Source of the DNA: Burkholderiaceae bacterium
GTDB taxonomy: Bacteria > Pseudomonadota > Gammaproteobacteria > Burkholderiales > Burkholderiaceae_D
DNA: 64,000 nucleotides
Reading direction: 5' to 3'
NCBI GenBank assembly: GCA_031291325.1
Contig: JARLJG010000058.1
Location: 1-64,000, forward strand
The translations under genes were made by a program, and so were the position numbers. Of this stretch, positions 44,641-52,800 are shown piece after piece; the first letter of the stretch is position 1; each line of letters starts with the position of its first letter. The notes beneath the pieces were generated by a model, which saw only the letters and a program-made list of their open reading frames with translations, had not been told where the DNA came from and did not search any database.

Positions 44641-46134
44641 ATGACTACAGAACAATCAGCAACTCCACCCTCCTCGCTCGACCCCGCCGATTGGCAAGAG
44701 TTGCGCGCGCAAGGGCATCGGATGCTGGACGACATGTTCGATTATCTCGAACATTTACGCGAACGCCCGGTGTGGCAGCCGATTCCGCAATCGGTGCGCG
44801 CGACCTTCCAGGCGCCGGCGCCCGGCAAGCCCAACGACCTGGCGGCAGCGCATCAAACCTTCATGCAGGATATCTTGCCCTACGCAGTCGGCAACAGCCA
44901 TCCCGGCTTCATGGGCTGGGTGCAAGGCGGCGGCAATCCGGTGGGCATGCTGGCCGATATGCTGGCCGCCGGGCTGAATGCGAATGTAGGCGGGCGCAAT
45001 CAGATTCCTATCGAAGTCGAATGGCAAGTCATGCGCTGGGTGCGCGACTTCTTCGGCTTTCCGGAAGCAGCCAGCGGCCTGTTTGTGACCGGCACTTCGA
45101 TGGCCAACTTGATCGCGCTGTGGGTCGCGCGAACGGCTGCAGCAGGCGTCGAAGTGCGCCAACAGGGCGTGGCCGGAGCTGCGCCGCATCTGGTCGCCTA
45201 TACCTCGGCGGGCGCGCACGGCTGCATCGCGCAGGCGATGGATTTGGCAGGTCTGGGCCGCAATGCGCTGCGCGTCATTCCAATGACTGCCGATTTCGAA
45301 ATGGATTTAAGCTTGCTGCAAGCGGCGATTGCGGCCGATCGCGCAGCGGGCCTGCAGCCGTTTTTTGTCGCCGCCACCGCCGGCACGGTGGATGTCGGTG
45401 CGATCGACCCGCTGGCGGCCATCGCCGATCTGGCCGCCAAGGAAAATCTCTGGTTCCATGTGGACGGCGCATTTGGCGCGCTGGCGATCCTGGCGCCGCA
45501 GATCGCGCCGCGCCTGGCGGGGATAGAACGCGCCGATTCGATTGCCTTCGATTTTCACAAATGGGGCCAGGTGCCCTACGATGCCGGCTTCATCCTGGTG
45601 CGCGACGGCGCCGCGCATCTGCGCACGTTCGCTGCTCCAGTCTCCTATCTGCGGCGCGAAGAGCGCGGACTGGCCGGCGGCTCGCCCTGGCCCTGCGATT
45701 TCGGCCCCGACCTGTCGCGTGGATTCCGGGCGCTCAAGGCATGGTTTACGATACAAGTGTATGGCACGGAAAAGTTGGGCGAAGTCATCGCCGGCACCTG
45801 CGAATTGGCGCAATACCTGAAGCGCCGTATCGAGGCCTCGCCGATGCTCGAACTGTTGGCTCCGGTTTCGCTCAATATCGTGTGCTTTCGCTACCGCTGC
45901 CTGGAAATACTGACCGGCGAAACCGAATCCGATACCAAGAAGATTGATCGCATCAATGCCGACATCGCCGTGGCGGTACAGGAATCGGGCGTCGCCGCAC
46001 CCTCGACGACACTGATTGCGGGACGCCTGGCAATCCGCGCGGCGATTGTCAACCATCGCACCAGCGAGCGCGAAATCGACGACCTGATCGACGCCACCTT
46101 GTCGTTCGGCGCAGCCATCTGCAAGATCGCATAA
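44641..46134 (+). CDS. PLP-dependent group II (aromatic-L-amino-acid-type) decarboxylase
   Basis: 497 aa fold-type I enzyme. Conserved parts: HPGFMGWVQGGGNPVGMLADML, FVTGTSMANLIALWVAR, ATAGTVDVGAIDPL, WFHVDGAFGAL, and the PLP lysine K307 in FDFHKWGQVPYDAGF. It should decarboxylate an aromatic or related amino acid to the amine; the exact substrate cannot be read. No clear ribosome site precedes the ATG. The next gene starts 14 bp after its stop, so the two are probably one operon. It belongs with neither the T6SS nor the repeat proteins by known function. Confidence 0.9.
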   Translation: MTTEQSATPPSSLDPADWQELRAQGHRMLDDMFDYLEHLRERPVWQPIPQSVRATFQAPAPGKPNDLAAAHQTFMQDILPYAVGNSHPGFMGWVQGGGNPVGMLADMLAAGLNANVGGRNQIPIEVEWQVMRWVRDFFGFPEAASGLFVTGTSMANLIALWVARTAAAGVEVRQQGVAGAAPHLVAYTSAGAHGCIAQAMDLAGLGRNALRVIPMTADFEMDLSLLQAAIAADRAAGLQPFFVAATAGTVDVGAIDPLAAIADLAAKENLWFHVDGAFGALAILAPQIAPRLAGIERADSIAFDFHKWGQVPYDAGFILVRDGAAHLRTFAAPVSYLRREERGLAGGSPWPCDFGPDLSRGFRALKAWFTIQVYGTEKLGEVIAGTCELAQYLKRRIEASPMLELLAPVSLNIVCFRYRCLEILTGETESDTKKIDRINADIAVAVQESGVAAPSTTLIAGRLAIRAAIVNHRTSEREIDDLIDATLSFGAAICKIA

Positions 46135-46148
46135 AAAAGGAAAATACG

Positions 46149-47396
46149 ATGACTGCCACGCCAACGAACGATCCGGCCGACGACAACCGTCCGCAAGCGC
46201 TGATCGGTCTCGCGCCGTTGATGCGGCAGGCGTTTGCCGGCGTCGATCTGCGTCCGTTCGGCACCCGCCTGGTGCAACGCGCATTGCAATATCCGCGCGA
46301 CGCCAACACCCTGATGGACTTGTCGACCGTGCTGCAATTGGTCGGCAATCGAGATTTGGCGCTGGCCACGCAAGCACAGGCATTGCAGTTGCAGCAGTTG
46401 TACCGATTGCCCGCTGCCAGCGGCGCGCCCGGCATACGCTTGCTGGCCATCGTCAGCGCCGGCGACTTGATGGCAAACACGCCAATCGAATTCTTGATCG
46501 AGGGCTCGGATGTGGCGCTCGACCTCTTGTATATCGACGCGAAATTTCCGCTCCCGGCGACCTTGCCGGAACACGACATCGTATTCATTGCGTTGGGAGA
46601 ATCCGACGAAAATCGCCCTTTGCTGACCCAAATTGCGCAGCAAGCCAAGTCCTGGACCCGGCCCTTGCTGAACCGTCCGGAATGCATTGCCAATTTGACC
46701 CGCAACGGCGCCTGCGCACTGTTGGGAAGCGCGCCCGGCATCTCGATGCCGATTTCCGTCCGCGTTGCGCGCGCGACCTTGACTCAACTTGCGCAGCGCG
46801 AACTGAATGCGACGGCAATCCTGGCGGACGGCGATTTCCCGATTATCGTGCGCCCGGTCGGATCGCATGGCGGCCACGGATTGGATAAAATCGACCAGCC
46901 TGACAGTCTTGAAAAGTATCTGGAAAGCGAAGACGCCGCCGAATTCTATATCTCGCGCTTCGTCGACTATCGCAGCGACGACGGCCAGTTCCGCAAGTAT
47001 CGGATCATGCTCATCGAAGGCAAGCCTTTTATTTGCCACATGGCGATTTCGCAGAACTGGATGATTCATTATCTCAATGCAGGCATGCTCGAAAGCGCGG
47101 AAAAACGCGCCGAAGAAGCGCGCTTCATGGCCGATTTTGAAACCGGCTTCGCGCTGCGCCATGCCGCTGCGTTCCGAGCAGTGACGGAAATCCTGCAACT
47201 CGATTACGTGGGTCTCGATTGCGCCGAAACCAGGGACGGCAAACTGCTCATTTTCGAGGCCGACAGCGACATGATCGTGCATGCGATGGATCCGGTGGAT
47301 ATGTTTCCGTATAAACAAGCGACGATGCGCAAGATCTTCGATGCGTTTCACGCGATGTTGGAAAGCGCCATCAAGCGCAACAGGAAATACCAGTAG
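46149..47396 (+). CDS. ATP-grasp-like protein of unknown substrate
   Basis: 415 aa. The N-terminal 90 residues look TPR-like (NTLMDLSTVLQLVGNRDLAL). From about 220 the sequence follows an ATP-grasp plan: DGDFPIIVRPVGSHGGHGL (nucleotide-binding loop), EFYISRFVDYRSDDGQFRKYRI, and DYVGLDCAETRDGKLLIFEADS with acidic metal ligands near the end. ATP-grasp enzymes join a carboxylate to an amine or thiol via an acyl phosphate. A good SD (AAGGAAAA) precedes the ATG. Its tight link to the decarboxylase suggests ligation of the amine product, which is inference. Confidence 0.65.
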   Translation: MTATPTNDPADDNRPQALIGLAPLMRQAFAGVDLRPFGTRLVQRALQYPRDANTLMDLSTVLQLVGNRDLALATQAQALQLQQLYRLPAASGAPGIRLLAIVSAGDLMANTPIEFLIEGSDVALDLLYIDAKFPLPATLPEHDIVFIALGESDENRPLLTQIAQQAKSWTRPLLNRPECIANLTRNGACALLGSAPGISMPISVRVARATLTQLAQRELNATAILADGDFPIIVRPVGSHGGHGLDKIDQPDSLEKYLESEDAAEFYISRFVDYRSDDGQFRKYRIMLIEGKPFICHMAISQNWMIHYLNAGMLESAEKRAEEARFMADFETGFALRHAAAFRAVTEILQLDYVGLDCAETRDGKLLIFEADSDMIVHAMDPVDMFPYKQATMRKIFDAFHAMLESAIKRNRKYQ

Positions 47397-47600
47397 TCGC
47401 AGGACAAACATTGAAAAATTTCACTGGTTCAACAAAAAATACCTGAAGAAACGGGAATTCCAGCCGTCAATAAAGAAACAGTCGGTAACTACCGCTTAAA
47501 CATTGTTAAGTTTGCATTGCTTTTCAGCGATTCAATACGGTATTGACAATTTTCATATGCTTCATATGCGTGCATGATCCAATGAAAGGCCTGTCGAGCT

Positions 47601-49208
47601 ATGACCACCACTAAGCAAAAGCGCACTATGCCATCCAACGCGCAATCGACATCCTTGTCCAGGCAAGAGGCCTTGCCGTTCACCGCACAACTCTTGACCG
47701 AGGGCGGCGATGCCCGCATCGTGCTCGACGTCGTCAGCGGCCTGAACAAATATGCGTGCGCTCCCATCCCCGACCCCGGCATGATCGCGCTCGGATCGTC
47801 CACCGCATCGATCGTCTCGGCGCAGGGATTTCGCGCCGCCGATTTGCTGCGCACCAAGTTGGCATTGGCAACCGCTTCGTCCGAATCCGCCTACGCGATG
47901 TATGCCGGCGAATTGAATCGCATGCGCGCCGAATTGCTTAACTTGTGCGGGATTACGGACGGCGCCGACGTGGTGTTTGCCGCCTCCGGCACCGACATTC
48001 ACTTGATCGCCGCACAGGCGTTCAGCAGCGCAGAGAAGCAGGCGCCCCTGGTCATCATGGTCGAAGCCAACGAAACCGGCAGCGGCGTGGCCGCAGCGCT
48101 GGCGGGACGGCATTTCAGTTCGCACTCTGCGCTTGGCGAATCGGTCACCTCCGGTTCCGACATCGCGCATGCAGCGGCAGTCGAAGTCGTCAGCGTCGCC
48201 CTGCGCGACTCCAACGGCAAAGCGCGCCCAAGCGCCGCCATCGACGCCGATTTCGACGCATTGGCAAGCCAGGCCGCGCAAGCCGGCCGGCGCGTGCTGT
48301 TGATCGTGATCGACGGCTCGAAGACCGGCACCATCGCGCCATCGACCGGCTGCGCATTGCGCTTGCAACAACAGTATGCCGGACGCATCGACGTGATGGT
48401 CGACGCTTGCCAGTTCCGCATTGCGCCCGCCACGGTGCGCGCCTATCTGCAGCGCAATTTCATGGTGGCGCTGACCGGCTCGAAATTCGTCAGCGGCCCG
48501 ACCTTTTCCGGCGCGCTGTTGATCCCGCCGCTGTGCGCGCGCCGCATGCGTAAAAATCCGATTCCAGAGGCCTTGCGCGCCTATTCGTCGCGCGCCGACT
48601 GGCCGCAGGATTGGGATGCGGCGGTCGCACTCGACCAAATAGCCAATTTCGGCCTGCTGTTGCGCTGGGAAGCCGCACTGTCCGAGATTCGCGCATTTCG
48701 CGCGGTGCCGGAAGAACAAGTAATCAAATTTTTGACGGCATTTGGCGCCGCAGTCCAGGCGAAGCTCAAGAGCGACCCGCTGCTGGAACCTTTGCCCTTG
48801 CCTACGCTGGACAGAGAACCCCTGGTCGGCGCGACAAGTTGGGATCACATCCCGACCATTCATCCTTTCTTGCTATTTCAACCAAACGAAGCCAAGGGAC
48901 GCAGTGCGCTCGATGGCGAGCAAACGCTCAAAATCTATCGACTCCTGCAATCCGATCTCTCGACGAGGAAAGAGTTTGGCTCCGACAAAGCGGCAAGCGA
49001 ATTGGCGGCGCTGCGTTGCCAGTTCGGCCAACCGGTGAGTTGCGGACATCGGGACGGCGTTCCGGTCAGTGCCTTGCGCATTTGCGTCAGCATGCGGATG
49101 ATTGTGCAGGCTGCCGCAAACGATGGCCACGATGCGGAATCGATTATTGCAACGGCGATGGCAGCGCTGGACAAAACCAGCTTGATCGTCAAGTCTTTAC
49201 TGCAATAA
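47601..49208 (+). CDS. PLP-dependent fold-type I enzyme (class V aminotransferase-like), unknown substrate
   Basis: 535 aa. It lacks a close name, but the fold-type I landmarks are visible: VVFAASGTDIHLIAAQ (cofactor phosphate loop), D268 in MVDACQFRIAP (pyridine nitrogen contact), and K295 in LTGSKFVSGPTFSG as likely PLP lysine. It is longer than typical class V enzymes. It starts 204 bp after the ATP-grasp gene on the same strand. A desulfurase, lyase or transaminase activity is possible. With its two neighbours it could make a small amine- or amide-type product. Confidence 0.6.
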   Translation: MTTTKQKRTMPSNAQSTSLSRQEALPFTAQLLTEGGDARIVLDVVSGLNKYACAPIPDPGMIALGSSTASIVSAQGFRAADLLRTKLALATASSESAYAMYAGELNRMRAELLNLCGITDGADVVFAASGTDIHLIAAQAFSSAEKQAPLVIMVEANETGSGVAAALAGRHFSSHSALGESVTSGSDIAHAAAVEVVSVALRDSNGKARPSAAIDADFDALASQAAQAGRRVLLIVIDGSKTGTIAPSTGCALRLQQQYAGRIDVMVDACQFRIAPATVRAYLQRNFMVALTGSKFVSGPTFSGALLIPPLCARRMRKNPIPEALRAYSSRADWPQDWDAAVALDQIANFGLLLRWEAALSEIRAFRAVPEEQVIKFLTAFGAAVQAKLKSDPLLEPLPLPTLDREPLVGATSWDHIPTIHPFLLFQPNEAKGRSALDGEQTLKIYRLLQSDLSTRKEFGSDKAASELAALRCQFGQPVSCGHRDGVPVSALRICVSMRMIVQAAANDGHDAESIIATAMAALDKTSLIVKSLLQ

Positions 49209-49430
49209 CGCGATTGGCGCTGTTCACTTCATAGTCAAATTAACACATCTCAGCCTGCTTTAATATATTCCCTAATATAGAGGGTATCTCCCGACTGATC
49301 GAGACAGTCCAGCCGCCCCCAAAAAACTTATTTCGCCGTCTACTATTTCCCTCTGAAAATCTGCGCGTCGAGCTTGATTTGACAATGTATTGTCGATTTC
49401 AACACGTCTTTCCGCCGAACTACTTTCAAA

Positions 49431-49450
49431 ATAGATACCAATAGATACCG
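49431..49450. repeat. Tandem 10-bp direct repeat ATAGATACC(A/G)
   Basis: Two adjacent copies, ATAGATACCA and ATAGATACCG. Near one helical turn apart, as expected for two regulator subunits on the same DNA face. About 420 bp upstream of the repeat gene. Confidence 0.5.
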
Positions 49451-49569
49451 AAAGTGGAAATATTTTCGCTACCCCCTAAATTTCTCCAAATATTTGCCGA
49501 AAAGGAATACGAGCAAGATGTAAAGACTCGAAAGCCAAAAGCTCTCGAGGGAAAAGGTTGCTTGTTTGA

Positions 49570-49591
49570 TTTGTGACTAATTTGTGACTAA
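49570..49591. repeat. Exact tandem 11-bp direct repeat TTTGTGACTAA
   Basis: Two exact adjacent copies (49570-49580, 49581-49591), spaced 11 bp. Immediately followed by the GATCTAGATC palindrome (49595-49604). Candidate transcription factor site about 280 bp before the start codon. Confidence 0.55.
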
Positions 49592-49597
49592 TTAGAT

Positions 49598-49813
49598 CTA
49601 GATCAACAAAAATCCATTTGGCAATTTTTGTGGTTGCTTAGTGCGGTAGAAGCCATATCCTTTAGATTTGCAGGCGAATAGGTCGCATCCGCTGGCACGC
49701 CAGGGCAACGCAGAAAATTTATGGCGCAGGTCGGCGTTAAAAGCAACGGATGTGCAAGCAGGACAGGAATAGTGCAGCTCCGAAAAATCGGGGGGGCGTA
49801 GAGTCAAAAACAT
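49598..49813 (-). CDS. Possible small zinc-ribbon-like protein
   Basis: 71 aa if started at the ATG 49813 (the frame stays open further upstream). Two Cys pairs, C-P-A-C and C-D-L-F-A-C, are separated by about 27 residues and followed by KSKGYGFYR. The spacing resembles small bacterial zinc-ribbon proteins of the CPxC...CxxC-G-x-x-F/Y type. There is no convincing ribosome site, and it lies wholly in the upstream region of the giant gene. Coding is plausible rather than shown. Confidence 0.33.
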   Translation of the reverse strand: MFLTLRPPDFSELHYSCPACTSVAFNADLRHKFSALPWRASGCDLFACKSKGYGFYRTKQPQKLPNGFLLI

Positions 49814-49872
49814 ATGGTTCAGCAATGGCGAACCATAAAAATGAAACAAGCAAACAAGACAGGGGTGGCAAA

Positions 49873-52800
49873 ATGAGTTACGTAACCGGATTAACGACTG
49901 CCGAAGTTGCGGTGATGACGTCGTCGCAAATCGCTGCGCTACAGACATCCGATATCATTGCATTCTCGACCGATCAGCTTCAGGCGTTCACGACCACCCA
50001 GATCCATTCGTATTTCAGCACGCTGGATATCGCCGCGCTGACCACGGCGCAAGTCAATCTGGGTTTGAATACGGATCAAATTGTCGCCTTGACCACTGCG
50101 GAAGTCGCTGCGCTCACTACTGCACAGATCAATCAGGGATTGAGCACGGATCAAGTTGCCGCGTTGACCACCGCGCAAGTCCAGGCCCTGCGCACTTCGC
50201 AAGTTGCCGCCCTGAATACCAACCAAATCAGCCTGGGTCTAAGTACTTCGGATATCGTCGCCCTTACCACGGCGCAGGTTGCCGCATTGACGACTGCGCA
50301 AGTCAAGCTGGGTTTGACTACCGACCAGATTGTCGCGTTGACCACCGCCGATGTGGCCGCCTTGACTACCGCCCAACTCAATCTCGGCCTCACTACCGCG
50401 CAGTTTGGCGCCTTGACCACGGCTGAAGTGGTGGCACTGCGCACCTCCCAGGTTGCCGCATTGAGCACCGGGCAAATCAACCAGGCGTTGACCACCGACG
50501 AATTGGTGGCGATGACCAGCGCGCAGATTCAAGCGTTGACCAGCGCGCAAATAAACCTCGGCTTGACCACCGCCGATGTCGCCGCGTTGACGACTGCGCA
50601 AGTGCAGGCATTGCGCACTTCGCAAGTGGCCGCTTTGAACACCGCACAAATCAGTCTAGCGCTAAGCACGTCCGATATCGTCGCGATGACGACTGCGCAG
50701 GTTGCAGCGCTGACCACCGGCCAAATCAAACAAGGCTTGACCACCGATCAGATTGTTGCGTTGACAACCACCGATGTTGCCGCGTTGACTACCGGGCAAA
50801 TCAGCTCCGGCTTGACCACCGCCGATGTCGCCGCCTTGACCACTGCGCAAGTGCAGGCATTGCGCACGTCGCAGGTCACCGCTCTCGGCACCGCGCAGAT
50901 CAACCTCGGCTTGAGCACCGACGATATCGTTGCGCTGACCACCGCGCAATTGGTCGCCTTGACGACGGCCCAGGTCGCCCAAGGTTTGTCGACCGACCAG
51001 GTCGCCGCCTTGACTACTGCGCAAGTGCAGGCCTTGCGCACTTCGCAAGTTGCCGCATTGACGACCTCACAAATCAACCAAGGCCTGAGCACGTCGGATA
51101 TCGCCGCCCTGACCACCGCCCAGGTTGCCGCCTTGACGACTGCGCAAGTCAAGCTGGGTTTGACTACCGACCAGGTTGTGGCATTGACCACCGCCGATGT
51201 CGCCGCCTTGACTACGGCACAACTCAACCAAGGCCTCACTACCGCGCAATTCGGCGCGTTGACCACGGCAGAAGTGGTGGCATTGCGCACCGCCCAGGTT
51301 GCCGCATTGAGCACCGCGCAAATCAACCAGGCGTTGACCACCGACGAATTGGTGGCGATGACCAGCGCGCAGATTCAAGCGTTGACCAGCGCGCAGATCA
51401 ACCTCGGCTTGACCACCGCCGATGTCGCTGCCTTGACCACTGCGCAAGTGCAGGCGCTGCGCACTTCGCAGATCGCCGCGTTGAATACTGCGCAAGTCAA
51501 CCAAGGTCTGAGCACAGCGGATATCGCCGCCCTGACCACCGCTCAAGTTGCCGCCTTGACGACTGCGCAAGTCAAGCTGGGTTTGACTACCGACCAGGTT
51601 GTCGCGTTGACCACCGCCGATGTCGCTGCCTTGACCACTGCTCAGCTCAATCAAGGTCTCACTACAGCCCAATTCGCGTCCTTGACCACGGCTGAAGTGG
51701 TGGCACTGCGCACCGCCCAGGTTGCCGCATTGAGCACCGCGCAAATCAACCAGGCGTTGACCACCGACGAATTGGTGGCGATGACCAGCGCACAGATTCA
51801 AGCGTTGACCAGCGCGCAAATCAACCTCGGCTTGACCACCGCCGATGTCGCCGCGTTGACGACTGCGCAAGTGCAGGCATTGCGCACTTCGCAAGTCGCC
51901 GCTTTGAGCACCGCGCAAATCAACGCCGGCTTAAGCACGGACGATATCGTCGCAATGACAACTGCACAGATTGCAGCACTGACCGCAACACAAGTCAAAC
52001 AAGGATTGACCACCGATCAGGTGGTGGCGTTGACGACTGCCGATATCGTTGCCTTGACTACCGGACAAATCAACGCCGGCTTGACCACCGCCGACGTCGC
52101 AGCCTTGACCACCGCGCAAGTGCAGGCACTGCATACGGCGCAGGTTGCGGCTCTCGGCACGGCGCAGATCAACCTCGGCTTGAACACCAGCGATATCGTC
52201 GCGCTGACCACCGCGCAATTGGTTGCCTTGACGACGGCCCAGGTAGCCCAGGGTTTGTCGACCGACCAGGTTGCCGCCTTGACCACCGCGCAGGTGCAGG
52301 CCTTGCGCACTGCGCAAGTTGCCGCATTGACGACCGCACAAATCAACCAGGGCCTGAGCACGGCGGATATCGCCGCCCTGACCACGGCGCAGGTTGCCGC
52401 ATTGACGACTGCGCAAGTCAAGTTGGGTTTGACCACCGACCAGGTTGTTGCGTTGACCACTGCCGATGTCGCCGCCTTGACCACGGCCCAGCTCAACCAA
52501 GGTCTCACTACCGCCCAATTCGCGTCCTTGACCACCGCTGAAGTGGTGGCGCTGCGCACCGCCCAGGTTGCCGCGTTGAGCACCGCGCAAATCAATCAAG
52601 CGTTGACCACCGACGAATTGGTGGCGATGACCAGCGCGCAGATTCAAGCGTTGACCAGCGCGCAAATCAATCAGGGCTTGACCACTGACCAGGTCGCCGC
52701 GTTGACGACTGCGCAGGTGCAGGCACTGCGCACTTCGCAGATCGCCGCGTTGAACACGGCGCAAGTCAACCTTGGGCTCAGCACAGCCGATATCGCTGCT

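Larger units (their letters stand above)
49209..49872. promoter_or_regulatory. 664-bp upstream region of the first giant repeat gene, with iterons
   Basis: AT-richer than its surroundings. It holds a GACAAT-GT-ATTGTC palindrome (49381-49394), a tandem 10-mer ATAGATACCR (49431-49450), an exact tandem 11-mer TTTGTGACTAA (49570-49591) and a GATCTAGATC palindrome (49595-49604). No clear -35/-10 pair was found. A leftward reading frame with Cys pairs lies at 49598-49813. The layout suggests a strongly regulated promoter. Confidence 0.5.
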
